From NCBI RefSeq assembly GCF_002245695.1, contig NZ_NOII01000003.1:496001-560000 (forward strand): a DNA stretch of 64,000 nt, in the 5' to 3' direction. This DNA is from Fictibacillus aquaticus. GTDB taxonomy: Bacteria > Bacillota > Bacilli > Bacillales > Fictibacillaceae. Shown here piece by piece: positions 38,446 to 46,755 of this stretch. The position numbers and the translations under genes were made by a program. The notes under the pieces are model-generated. The model saw only the letters and a list, made by a program, of their open reading frames with translations, did no database searches and had not been told where the DNA came from. Each line of letters starts with the position of its first letter. Position 1 is the stretch's first letter.

Positions 38446-40512
38446 ATGTTCAAACAGATTCTAACCGGCTCTCTGGCGGCGTCGCTGCTGTTCACTGGCA
38501 CGGCGATAAACGCAACGGCTGAGACCACAACGAGTGCCGCAGTCACACAGGGTACGATTACAGACCCAGTCATCTTTGCGGCGGAGGGCTCGTTCCCAAC
38601 GCTTCATCCAAACGGAAAGGTACTCATCACATCAGACAAGTATGACGATGTGAACCGCACGTACACGAACTCGATGTACAACGTCGAGACAGGGGAGAGA
38701 ATTAAGGAGTTCACGACAGACAACGACAGCGGCTATTACACGTTCAGCCCGAATGGCACGTATATGGTGTCGAGCGGAGATCACACAATTGTCAGTGATG
38801 GCGCGACGGCTGAGGAGCTGTATACGCTGCCGTACCGCTGGGGTAAGCCAAAGTTTCATCCGTCGAACGAGGATCTTGCTGTTTTCACGAACTCGCCTGA
38901 TCTCTTGGACAAAAACCAATTCGCTGTCGTCAACCTGAAGACGAAGGAAACGCTCTATCAAATGGATTACGCAACTGAGATGAACATGCGCACGGCGATG
39001 CATCCGACAGAGCCGGTAGTTGCGGTAGTCCGCGGCAGGGACGTTCAAATCTTCAACTATGAAAAAGGCGAAATCATCACGACGATTCCAAACATTTTTA
39101 ACGTTGAAGAAAAGCAAAGCTACCACGCGATCTGGGATCTTACATTCAGCCCAGACGGCGGCCGTTTATTCCTGATCAGCTCAGCAAAACCTGATCAAAT
39201 GATTGTGCTGGACACAACGAAAAACTACAGCAAAATTGCGCTGACAGCATCACAGTTTGCAAACAAAAGGATCTCAACTAAAATCGACGACTACCGCCCA
39301 ATCGATATCCGCATCTCGCCGGATAACAAGGAACTGTATACAAGGAACTATGATGGCATCAAGTTTTACAGCCTTGAGACCGGAGCGATGACGCACTATA
39401 TCGTCGCGCAGAATATGGGAGAGAGCATCAGCATCGCAAACAACATGAATGTTGCGATCGAGCGCAAATTTAAATCAGAAGCCGGGCAGACGTACATTGA
39501 GGTCGTCAAGCATCCGTATAAGGCGCGCTCCGGCAACGGCATTCAGTTCGAGGATACGTACATCCACCTGAACACCGGCCAGTCGACGTTTTACGGTGTG
39601 GATTACTACAACAACGGCGAAAAGACACTGCTCGCGCCATCTCAAGTGACGTTTGCGTCAGACAACCCAGCTGTCGTAGCGGTCAGTCCATCCGGTATGC
39701 TTGTAGCAAAAAGCGAGGGCAGCACGAAGATTACAGTTACTTATAATGGCTATACCGACGAGATGAACGTGCACGTGCGCAACATCACACCGTCGCCGAT
39801 TAAGATTGACAACCTTAAGGATTCAAGCTACTACATCACTGGGACATACGAGCCGAACAAGACGGTCGAGACGATGATCAACGCAAGGTGGTACTCAGTG
39901 AAAACAGACAGCACAGGCCGTTTCTCTTTCTATCTGGACGCGCCGCTTGTCGCCAACATGGCCATCCGTGTCTATGACAGCAGCGATGACGAGCAATGGG
40001 CACACGTCCTTCGCGATACCATCGCACCAGCCGTGCCAGCTGTGACAACAATCAACGACAGCGCCGATACCGTATCGGGAAGAGCCGAACCTCTTTCAAC
40101 CGTAAAAATCCAAGTGAACACAGGCTCAGCCATATCGGTAAAAGCCGACGCATCAGGCAAGTTCACGAAAAAATTCACTGCCTTAACAGCCGGGCACACT
40201 GTTAACGTAAAAGCACAGGACCGCTCTGGCAACCTGAGCAAACCGAAAACAGCAAAAGTCACTGACAAAACACCGCCAGCGACTCCGAAGGTCAACAGCC
40301 TGACGACTTCATCAACAAAAGTAACCGGAACCGCTGAAAACAAAGCCAAGATCTATGTTGTCATTAACAAAAAGACATACAGCGGTACATCTGTAAACGG
40401 CAAGTTTACGATTACGATACCGAAGCAGAAGCGTGGCACGAAGGTTTATGTGTATGCGAAGGATGCGGCGGGGAATAGATGTAAGACGAATGCGATTGTT
40501 TCTGTAAAATAA
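38446..40512 (+). CDS. Secreted beta-propeller-like protein with Ig repeats
   Basis: A 688-residue protein with a signal peptide (LTGSLAASLLFTGTAINATA). Residues about 40-370 look like a WD40/YVTN-type propeller: repeated units such as GYYTFSPNGTYMVSSGDHT, DLTFSPDGGRLFLISSA and IRISPDNKELYTRNYDGIKF. A Big_2-like domain follows (VTFASDNPAVVAVSPSGMLV), and then three Big_6-type Ig repeats related to those of the neighbouring paralogues and of the 1713-residue protein. It ends IVSVK, with no anchor. It is divergent from the paralogue cluster and has its own terminator. Confidence 0.8.
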   Translation: MFKQILTGSLAASLLFTGTAINATAETTTSAAVTQGTITDPVIFAAEGSFPTLHPNGKVLITSDKYDDVNRTYTNSMYNVETGERIKEFTTDNDSGYYTFSPNGTYMVSSGDHTIVSDGATAEELYTLPYRWGKPKFHPSNEDLAVFTNSPDLLDKNQFAVVNLKTKETLYQMDYATEMNMRTAMHPTEPVVAVVRGRDVQIFNYEKGEIITTIPNIFNVEEKQSYHAIWDLTFSPDGGRLFLISSAKPDQMIVLDTTKNYSKIALTASQFANKRISTKIDDYRPIDIRISPDNKELYTRNYDGIKFYSLETGAMTHYIVAQNMGESISIANNMNVAIERKFKSEAGQTYIEVVKHPYKARSGNGIQFEDTYIHLNTGQSTFYGVDYYNNGEKTLLAPSQVTFASDNPAVVAVSPSGMLVAKSEGSTKITVTYNGYTDEMNVHVRNITPSPIKIDNLKDSSYYITGTYEPNKTVETMINARWYSVKTDSTGRFSFYLDAPLVANMAIRVYDSSDDEQWAHVLRDTIAPAVPAVTTINDSADTVSGRAEPLSTVKIQVNTGSAISVKADASGKFTKKFTALTAGHTVNVKAQDRSGNLSKPKTAKVTDKTPPATPKVNSLTTSSTKVTGTAENKAKIYVVINKKTYSGTSVNGKFTITIPKQKRGTKVYVYAKDAAGNRCKTNAIVSVK

Positions 40513-40518
40513 ACAGAG

Positions 40519-40548
40519 AAAGAGCCATGCGTGGGTGCATGGCTCTTT
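40519..40548 (+). terminator. Rho-independent terminator after the propeller gene
   Basis: AAAGAGCCATGC (40519-40530) pairs with GCATGGCTCTTT (40537-40548). A near copy occurs at 40974-41005. Confidence 0.87.
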
Positions 40549-40563
40549 AAACGAGGTATAGAT

Positions 40564-40893
40564 ATGAACACACAAGAATTAAAACAGTGGATTATAGAAA
40601 AAGGATTAGTCGAAGAAAGTATAAAAGCATTTTGGGAATCATTCTATGATTGGGAAAAAGAGAGTCCAGAAGAATACCAAAAGACATTTCCAGATGGGTT
40701 CTCACCAAAGAAAATGGCAGTATACATTCATAGAGTTTCTTTAACGTTCACCCGTTTTCCAGATGTTGAGGATCACTACTATATCATCATAGCCGTTCGA
40801 TTTGAATATGAAGATGATGAACTCGGGGAATATGAAATCTGGTTTGATCCAATAACAGGTGAGGTGTTTGATGATTGGTGGATCTTGTTTTAA
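40564..40893 (+). CDS. Acidic protein of unknown function
   Basis: A 109-residue acidic cytoplasmic protein rich in aromatic residues (FWESFYDWEKESPEEYQ, YYIIIAVRFEYEDDELGEY, IWFDPITGEVFDDWWI). The terminal EYEIWFDPITGEVFD resembles the last strand pair of small immunity-like or YxiJ-type proteins, but I cannot name a family. The start is ATG 40564 with CGAGGTATAG upstream, 15 bp after a terminator, so it needs its own promoter or read-through. Confidence 0.55.
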   Translation: MNTQELKQWIIEKGLVEESIKAFWESFYDWEKESPEEYQKTFPDGFSPKKMAVYIHRVSLTFTRFPDVEDHYYIIIAVRFEYEDDELGEYEIWFDPITGEVFDDWWILF

Positions 40894-40973
40894 ATTTTAT
40901 TCATAGACAGTGAAATAGAGAAAAGTGTTGTACGTCATCATCAGCGAAAAGACTTAAGTTTAGGTGATAATGA

Positions 40974-41005
40974 GGAGAGCTATGTGCGAAGCATGGCTCT
41001 CTTTA
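40974..41005 (+). terminator. Rho-independent terminator
   Basis: GAGAGCTATG pairs with CATGGCTCTCTTT with one mismatch. It resembles the terminator at 40519-40548, suggesting duplication. Confidence 0.72.
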
Positions 41006-41053
41006 ATAGTGAAGTTTATTATTAATCATGGCGATCGTACAAGATAATTGAAA

Positions 41054-41929
41054 TTACTTAAACCTACCAGACCATTTCTCAACATCCGTCCATTTATGTG
41101 AATAATGCTTTTTGCTGTCAAAGTGAACATAGTCAATATGAAGACAAAGAGTAATATCTCCATCTAAAACATTCGTTTTTGGAAAAACAAAATGCTTCAA
41201 ACGATGCAGTGATTGAACAAACCCTATAGACGGAATTTCTCCACATCGATCAAGGAAAACCCATTCAAGGGAATTTAGAGATTGTATTCGAGATAAGTCC
41301 GTGATGTTTTTACACGACGTTATATCTAGCCGTTGTAATGAGTCTAAGCCTTCTATTCCTTCAAGTGAAGTTAAAGTACGCATGTAATTCAATTCTAGCT
41401 TTCTTAGTTTTGATAGATGTTGAATGCCTTGTAGTGTACGAACTTTTGATTGAGTGATGGTTAGTTCTTCAAGCTCATTAAGAGCAGACAATTCCTCCAG
41501 ATTTCCATGTTTAGGTGCGTAATTACATAAGTATAATTCCTTTAACGCAGGAAGTTGATGGAATCCTTGAAGCTTTTTATTCCATTGGAAACCTAATGAT
41601 TCTAGGTTTGGAAATAACGAGAAATCAATTCCTTTTTTCACAATAGTAGTGCCTTCAATTGCTAAATGAGTTACATTTTCTAAAAAAAACAACCCCGAAA
41701 TATCCTTCAGATCCTCGCTTGCTATGGAGACTTTTTTAACAGTTGGGCATTGGCTTAAAAACTCCAAGTCCTCACCCTCATAGTACAAATCTTTTATATC
41801 AATCTTAGTAATATGGTGGAGATTGATATACTCAATACATTCATCTAAATATTTACTAGATATCATGACGTCAACTTCACCATCATCATAGACTCTTAAA
41901 ATAACGTTCTTATCTTTTTGGAGTTTCAT
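41054..41929 (-). CDS. Cytoplasmic leucine-rich-repeat protein
   Basis: A 291-residue protein without signal peptide. After about 60 residues it is made of LRR units of about 21-24 residues (VTHLAIEGTTIVKKGIDF, LEELTITQSKVRTLQGIQHL, LRKLELNYMRTLTSLEGIEG, LQRLDITSCKNITDLSRIQS). Such proteins occur in Bacillus as possible immunity or interaction proteins; no toxin is adjacent. The start is ATG 41929 behind CAGGAG. The residue SGRF near the end is not a known motif. Confidence 0.75.
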   Translation of the reverse strand: MKLQKDKNVILRVYDDGEVDVMISSKYLDECIEYINLHHITKIDIKDLYYEGEDLEFLSQCPTVKKVSIASEDLKDISGLFFLENVTHLAIEGTTIVKKGIDFSLFPNLESLGFQWNKKLQGFHQLPALKELYLCNYAPKHGNLEELSALNELEELTITQSKVRTLQGIQHLSKLRKLELNYMRTLTSLEGIEGLDSLQRLDITSCKNITDLSRIQSLNSLEWVFLDRCGEIPSIGFVQSLHRLKHFVFPKTNVLDGDITLCLHIDYVHFDSKKHYSHKWTDVEKWSGRFK

Positions 41930-42070
41930 CACTGTCAGCTCCTGAAAAGTTCATCCTATCGGTATTCTATTTCAATGCCATATAATCCTTGCTGAATCAA
42001 CGCTAGATAAAGGGATATTCCTCCTTTCGAGCGAATATAAGCAAAGAATATGGAAGAGAGGAATAGCAAA

Positions 42071-42505
42071 ATGCAAGTATATAGAAGTACTGTAAAGATT
42101 GATGAGGGAGATATACAACTATATGTCGCGAGCAATCAGCATGAACTGACCTTTCTGCTTGGCCTAGGATCTATAGCTTTGCCCTTGTTCTTTAATAACC
42201 TAACCGAACTGCTCAATCACCAGACCTCCTACGTAGAGGTCGATGGGTGGGATTACCTCACGTTTTATACGTTTTCGAGACACGGTGATCAGGTTGTGAT
42301 AAAGGAAAAGCATGATAAATACGCATTCAATATTTTTGCTTTCTGTGAAGCGGTGGATGCTGCTTTTAAAAAGTGTTTTAGAAAAATGCGGTTAGAAGGG
42401 TTGTTGCCTGTTCCGGTAGAGGATAGTGAATTTCATCCTTTAGCAAAGCCGACAATGGATGCGTATCAGAGATTTACTAGTGCAGTAAATAAAAAGAGAA
42501 TTTAA
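42071..42505 (+). CDS. Protein of unknown function
   Basis: A 144-residue protein (QVYRSTVKIDEGDIQLYVAS ... FNIFAFCEAVDAAFKKCF ... HPLAKPTMDAYQRFTSAV). No signal, membrane segment or recognised domain. The start is ATG 42071, because GAGAGGAA lies 8 bp upstream, whereas ATG 42050 has no site. It is separated from the stomatin-like gene by a long structured leader. Confidence 0.5.
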   Translation: MQVYRSTVKIDEGDIQLYVASNQHELTFLLGLGSIALPLFFNNLTELLNHQTSYVEVDGWDYLTFYTFSRHGDQVVIKEKHDKYAFNIFAFCEAVDAAFKKCFRKMRLEGLLPVPVEDSEFHPLAKPTMDAYQRFTSAVNKKRI

Positions 42506-42577
42506 ATTACATTACCAATTACTTCCGTATTCTTGCTACAATTAAAACAGAGAATTGTCAGCCGCTGCTTAACATCA

Positions 42578-42745
42578 TTAGGTGGTGTTGCGTAATCGCA
42601 TTTCTCTCTTGGTGGAAGCTGGTGTTCCTTTTGGAGCCAGCTCGGTGGGTTCAATCCCCAATGGCGATTCACTCACGGAAAGGATAGGAGAAAAGCGATT
42701 CTGCAGGTTAAGACCTCCATCGCGGCCTCTTTTTCTGTGAGTGGA
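42578..42745 (+). ncRNA. Structured leader RNA of unknown class upstream of the stomatin-like gene
   Basis: Nested complementary segments suggest a folded RNA of about 170 nt. AATCGCATT (42594-42602) pairs with AATGGCGATT (42660-42669). Inside, AGCTGG (42617-42622) pairs with CCAGCT (42637-42642), and TGGG/CCCA encloses a TTCAAT loop like a tRNA T-arm. A second domain pairs CACTCACGGAAA (42670-42681) with TTTCTGTGAGTG (42732-42743), with an inner GCGAT/ATCGC stem and an AGGT/ACCT hairpin. A possible TACAAT -10 box lies at 42537. It ends 22 bp before the ATG. I could not match it to any known riboswitch. Confidence 0.5.
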
Positions 42746-42767
42746 TTCATAAAGGAAAGGTGAAGAC

Positions 42768-43493
42768 ATGTTCGAGATCATTTTAAAGACGGGGCTAACA
42801 TTACTCCTCCTAGCGGGTTCAGTGGGAATATGGAGGGCGCTCCTGAAGTCGGTCACAATTTTTGAATACGAACGGGGCGTCCGGTTTCATAACGGAAAGC
42901 TTACGGAAGTTGCAGGGCCAGGGAAGTACCGATATTTCAGTACGACTACGAGAATAGAAGTCTTTGATATGAGGCCGCAGATTTTGCAAATCAACGGGCA
43001 GGAAGTATTAACAGCTGACAATGTTACGGTGAAAATCAGCCTGGCTGTCGGCTATCGTGTCATAGATCCAAAAGTACTTCTCACTCAGTACAACGACTAC
43101 GCGGAGTATGTGTATACAACGTGTCAGCTGAAGCTGCGGGAAGTCATCTCGTCTATCGAAATGGATGATGTGTTAAGCAGCCGCAGAACATTGAATGAAG
43201 CAATAAAAGAATTGGTGCTGCAGGAAGGAAGTCTTGTCGGATTGGAGATCATTTCACTCGACATCAAAGACATGATGATGTCTGCCGAGCTTAAGAAGGT
43301 ATTTACAGAAGTGGTTCGGACGAGAAAAGAAGCGCTGGCATCACTTGAAAAAGCAAGAGGCGAGACCGCCACATTAAGAAGTCTGGCAAAGGCGGCGAAA
43401 ATGATAGAGAATAATCCTGAATTAGCGAAACTTCGCTTGCTGCATACGATTGAGTCTTCGCAGGGGAATACGTTTATGATTGATGGGAAGTAA
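42768..43493 (+). CDS. SPFH/stomatin-like (slipin) protein
   Basis: A 241-residue protein. An N-terminal hydrophobic segment (LKTGLTLLLLAGSVGIWRAL) is followed by an SPFH domain: FEYERGVRFHNGKL, PGKYRYFSTTTRIEVFDMR, VKISLAVGYRVIDPKVLL, and the typical LREVISSIEMDDVLSSRRTL. A C-terminal helical part follows (EALASLEKARGETATLRSLA). SPFH proteins form membrane microdomain scaffolds. It lacks a neighbouring NfeD gene, which often accompanies stomatins. The long structured leader implies post-transcriptional control. Confidence 0.88.
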   Translation: MFEIILKTGLTLLLLAGSVGIWRALLKSVTIFEYERGVRFHNGKLTEVAGPGKYRYFSTTTRIEVFDMRPQILQINGQEVLTADNVTVKISLAVGYRVIDPKVLLTQYNDYAEYVYTTCQLKLREVISSIEMDDVLSSRRTLNEAIKELVLQEGSLVGLEIISLDIKDMMMSAELKKVFTEVVRTRKEALASLEKARGETATLRSLAKAAKMIENNPELAKLRLLHTIESSQGNTFMIDGK

Positions 43494-43501
43494 ATAAAAA
43501 T

Positions 43502-43538
43502 GAGGTCGTACCATACTTCTGGAACGACCTCGTTTTTT
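43502..43538. terminator. Terminator between slipin and LCP genes
   Basis: GAGGTCGT (43502-43509) pairs with ACGACCTC (43524-43531), followed by GTTTTTTT. Confidence 0.87.
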
Positions 43539-43577
43539 TAACTATTTTCTCTACTCTATATTTCTTCAAACGAATAA

Positions 43578-44471
43578 TTAATTTTTCAGATGCTCCGCTA
43601 CCATGGTTTGAAGCCTTGCCTTTTCCTCGTCATTGATAATGTAATACCAAACCTTATTAATCGTTTGTCCGCTTCCTATTATCTCGGTTGAGTCCACTTT
43701 CTTCCGCGCATCTTTATAATTCTTCTGGATATCCTTCATTTCATCAAAAGTCATGTTTGTTTTTACGTTATCACCGAGAATCTCCAGGATATTATCAAAC
43801 TTTGTAATGGATGACGCAGAAGCCCCTTTGTTAATGATAGCAGAAATAACTTGCCGCTGCCTGTCATTTCGGCCGCGGTCACCTTTGGGATCCTCGTAAC
43901 GCATTCGTGAATATTCAAGTGCCTGTTTACCATCAAGGTGCTGCTCACCTTCAGGGAATGTATGTCCTCCATATTTAAACGCGAAGGGATTATTTACCGT
44001 TACTCCCCCGACGGCATCAACAATATCACGGAATGACTCCATATTGACCTTCATATAGTAATCTACTTTCACATCAAGAAAGTTCTCCACTGTATCCATT
44101 GCCATCTGTGTCCCGCCAAAAGCATAAGCATGGTTCACTTTATCTTCAATTCCCTTGCCTACAATCTCCATTCGCGTATCACGAGGAATGTTGAACATGA
44201 GCATGCTTTCTTGTTTTGGATTCACTGTAATGAGAATCATCGTATCTGAACGTCCTTTATCACCTTTTCGTTCATCAACACCGAGAAGGAGGATAGAGAT
44301 GGGTCTTTTCTTTTCCCCTGTTAATTCTGGCTTTGGCTGATCAATTTTTACGGTTTCTTGCATCTCGTTGACTGCACTTTTTGTGGAACTGTATAAATAG
44401 TACACATACCCTCCAACGCCTGCGAGCAATAAACCGAGTACTGCCCCTATTATAATGATAATACGCTTCAT
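43578..44471 (-). CDS. LytR-CpsA-Psr (LCP) family glycopolymer ligase
   Basis: A 297-residue protein with an N-terminal membrane helix (IIIIIGAVLGLLLAGVGGYV) and an extracellular LCP domain: ISILLLGVDERKGDKGRSDT (metal and pyrophosphate contacts), MLMFNIPRDTRMEIVG, DAVGGVTVNNPF and ALEYSRMRYEDPKGDRGRND. LCP enzymes transfer teichoic acid or capsule chains from undecaprenyl phosphate to peptidoglycan. The start is ATG 44471 behind GGAGTTGACG. It is encoded divergently from the polysaccharide operon, so it may attach that product to the wall. Confidence 0.93.
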   Translation of the reverse strand: MKRIIIIIGAVLGLLLAGVGGYVYYLYSSTKSAVNEMQETVKIDQPKPELTGEKKRPISILLLGVDERKGDKGRSDTMILITVNPKQESMLMFNIPRDTRMEIVGKGIEDKVNHAYAFGGTQMAMDTVENFLDVKVDYYMKVNMESFRDIVDAVGGVTVNNPFAFKYGGHTFPEGEQHLDGKQALEYSRMRYEDPKGDRGRNDRQRQVISAIINKGASASSITKFDNILEILGDNVKTNMTFDEMKDIQKNYKDARKKVDSTEIIGSGQTINKVWYYIINDEEKARLQTMVAEHLKN

Positions 44472-44745
44472 AACGTCAACTCCATCTGCAGAATTAAGGT
44501 TTTTTAGATTGTAAACTATTGAATGCCATTTGATTGTACGGTGTAAAGAACGACAGAACAACAAATTTTAGAAAAAATAGAAATAATAGTTCTTTCATCA
44601 TAACAAATAAATTGATATATAATGACAAAAAGTGACAAAAATACTATAAACTTATTTTTGGATATAACCGATAATAGAAATATCTCAAAACAATTAGACA
44701 AGTGAAAAAATAAAATAAGGATTAAAATTTGAAAGGAGTATATTA

Positions 44746-44877
44746 ATGGCCAACTTTCTAACACCAGAAGAAATATTCCGTAAGAAAAAGCGTAACAAAG
44801 GATTACTTTACGTTGCATTATTCCTAGGAGTCATACTTCTCAGCAGCGGTGCTACCTTCCTTTTAGGAGCTTTGTAA
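44746..44877 (+). CDS. 43-residue single-span membrane peptide
   Basis: An ORF starting MANFLTPEEIFRKKKRNKG with one hydrophobic helix (LLYVALFLGVILLSSGATF) and a short end. GAAAGGAGG stands 7 bp before the ATG and a terminator follows the double stop, so it looks like a real one-gene unit despite its size. Positive-inside charge puts the N-terminus in the cytoplasm. The function is unknown. It lies between the divergent LCP gene and the polysaccharide operon; the direct repeat TGACAAAAA occurs twice about 100 bp upstream. Confidence 0.65.
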   Translation: MANFLTPEEIFRKKKRNKGLLYVALFLGVILLSSGATFLLGAL

Positions 44878-44885
44878 TAAATACA

Positions 44886-44936
44886 AAGAAGACTGAAGAT
44901 CCATTGAGGATTCAATGAATCTTGCAGTCTTTTTTT
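44886..44936 (+). terminator. Rho-independent terminator after the 43-residue ORF
   Basis: AAGACTG and AGAT pair with ATCT and CAGTCTT around a long loop, followed by TTTTTTT. Confidence 0.82.
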
Positions 44937-44968
44937 CATGGAGATATGTTCTAGGTTAGTTATTGAAC

Positions 44969-45109
44969 TTGACAATTTCCACGTATTTACTTTTCTTTCG
45001 TGAACTCGTACAATAAAAAAGGACTTTTGGCTTATTCATTGTGATTTAAGACAGTTCTTGTCATATTTTTGTAAAATTTGACGAATGATTTTCTATTTTA
45101 AGATATAAT
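44969..45109 (+). promoter_or_regulatory. Promoter region of the polysaccharide operon
   Basis: Candidate boxes are TTTACT (44986) with TACAAT (45009) at 17 bp, and TTGACG (45078) with TATAAT (45104) at 20 bp; neither is ideal. GTTCTTG near 45055 and GTTCTAG near 44948 resemble SinR half-sites (GTTCTYT), but this is weak. The gap 44937-45163 has no gene. Confidence 0.35.
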
Positions 45110-45163
45110 ATGTAAAATCCTGTGCTATAATAACTTTTTGTAATCAAAGAATCGGAGGCTTTT

Positions 45164-45901
45164 ATGGAAGAAACCATCAGCTTAAAAGAACTGTTTGCTA
45201 TTTTACGAAAGCGATTATGGCTTATTATTTCACTCACGGTTGTTGCAGCTGTAACAGCTGGTATTATCAGCTTTTATTTTTTAACCCCAATCTATCAATC
45301 TTCTACTGAACTCTTAGTCAATCAATCAAAGAATGATAAACAAATAGATTTAAACCAGGTGCAGACAAACTTGGACCTAATCAATACATACAATGTCATT
45401 ATTAAAAGCCCAGCTATTTTAGGAATTGTAATCGAGCGTATGGATTTGGACTTAACCGTAGATCAGCTTAACAGTCAAATTACCGTTGGCTCAAAAGAAA
45501 ACTCTCAAGTTGTCGAAGTGACAGTGGAAGATAAGGATCCGAAATTAGCGGTTGAATTATCAAACACGATTGCTGATGTATTTAGAACAGAGATTAAAGA
45601 TATTATGAACGTTGACAACGTCAGTATTCTTTCAAAAGCTGAGCTCACAGAAAATCCCTCGCCTGTAAAGCCGCAGCCAATCCTTAACATTGCGATAGCG
45701 TTAGTAGTCGGATTAATGGGTGGTGTCGGACTGGCTTTCTTGATCGAATACATGGACAACACGGTCAAAACAGAGCAGGATATTGAAAAAATATTGGGTG
45801 TACCGGTGCTAGGATCGATTCTTGAGATGGAACCTGAAAAAGAGATGAAGAATAGAAGAAGTCAAAATTCTATGAAAAGAGGAGGCACCTTCGATGTTTA
45901 A
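45164..45901 (+). CDS. Wzz-like tyrosine-kinase modulator (CapA/EpsA type)
   Basis: A 245-residue protein with two membrane helices (LWLIISLTVVAAVTAGIISF near 18-37 and ILNIAIALVVGLMGGVGLAF near 173-192) flanking an extracellular Wzz domain (TPIYQSSTELLVNQSKNDKQ), and a short cytoplasmic tail. In Gram-positive capsule systems this adaptor activates the separate BY-kinase through its C-terminal tail and sets chain length. GGAGG precedes the ATG. It overlaps the kinase gene by 8 bp. First gene of the operon. Confidence 0.93.
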   Translation: MEETISLKELFAILRKRLWLIISLTVVAAVTAGIISFYFLTPIYQSSTELLVNQSKNDKQIDLNQVQTNLDLINTYNVIIKSPAILGIVIERMDLDLTVDQLNSQITVGSKENSQVVEVTVEDKDPKLAVELSNTIADVFRTEIKDIMNVDNVSILSKAELTENPSPVKPQPILNIAIALVVGLMGGVGLAFLIEYMDNTVKTEQDIEKILGVPVLGSILEMEPEKEMKNRRSQNSMKRGGTFDV

Positions 45902-46574
45902 GCGAAAGATTAATACAAAGCAGCGTACACTCGTAACGAGCTTAAACAGTAAATCGCCTATCTTTGAAGCGTACCGTACACTGCGCACCAACATTCAGTT
46001 CTCAAGCGTCGATCAAGACATGCGCTCCATTGTTGTTACTTCTTCTGGTCCAGGTGAAGGGAAATCTACAACGACAGCAAACCTTGCTGTCGCATTCGCA
46101 CAGCAAGGCAAAAAGGTACTATTAGTAGACGGCGACTTGCGCAAACCGACAATGCAGTACACGTTTCAGGTTCAAAATATCTCAGGATTGACATCGGTTC
46201 TGTCACGCCAGTCAACCCTAGATAAAGTAGTGCAAAAGACGAATATTGATAACTTGTATCTTCTTACATCTGGGCCAATTCCGCCGAACCCATCCGAAAT
46301 GCTCGGATCAAACGGTATGAAAGACCTATTAGCAGAAGCTTTACAAGAATACGAATATGTCCTTTTTGACAGTCCTCCTGTGCTTGCAGTAACTGATGCA
46401 CAAATTCTTTCTAACATGACAGACGGCAACATTTTAGTCGTTAAAAGCGGACAGACAGAGCAAGAGGCAGCCGTTAGAGCAAAGGAGCTTCTTCTTGCAT
46501 CTAAAGGAAAAATGCTTGGAGCTGTTCTGAACGGAAAGAGTCAAAAAGACAATACGTATTACTATTACTATTAA
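45894..46574 (+). CDS. BY-kinase (CpsD/CapB/EpsB tyrosine autokinase)
   Basis: A 226-residue P-loop kinase: EAYRTLRTNIQFSS at the start, Walker A SSGPGEGKSTT (50-60), Walker A' LLVDGDLRKP (76-85), Walker B YVLFDSPPV, and a C-terminal cluster of five tyrosines that are the autophosphorylation sites. It acts with the preceding adaptor to control polysaccharide chain length and export. Translational coupling to the adaptor is shown by the overlap. Confidence 0.95.
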   Translation: MFKRKINTKQRTLVTSLNSKSPIFEAYRTLRTNIQFSSVDQDMRSIVVTSSGPGEGKSTTTANLAVAFAQQGKKVLLVDGDLRKPTMQYTFQVQNISGLTSVLSRQSTLDKVVQKTNIDNLYLLTSGPIPPNPSEMLGSNGMKDLLAEALQEYEYVLFDSPPVLAVTDAQILSNMTDGNILVVKSGQTEQEAAVRAKELLLASKGKMLGAVLNGKSQKDNTYYYYY

Positions 46575-46755
46575 AATTAGCCTGGTGGGGGAAAAAAGTC
46601 ACGATTCGACAATTTACCCCCATTTAGTTTGTGTTCTTTCTATGGTACGATAACGAAGAATTGTCAAATTGATACAAAAGTCCTTCGTGCTTACATACAG
46701 AACAGAAGATGAGAGAGAGAATTTTGTAGAAATAGGTAGAAGGAAGGATGAAAAC

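Noticed and set aside
38632-39126. Long minus-strand open frame opposite the propeller gene
   Set aside because: Shadow frame with no recognisable domain; the plus strand encodes a coherent secreted protein.
42578-42856. Minus-strand open frame across the slipin leader
   Set aside because: It overlaps the structured leader and the slipin start, and shows no domain or ribosome site.
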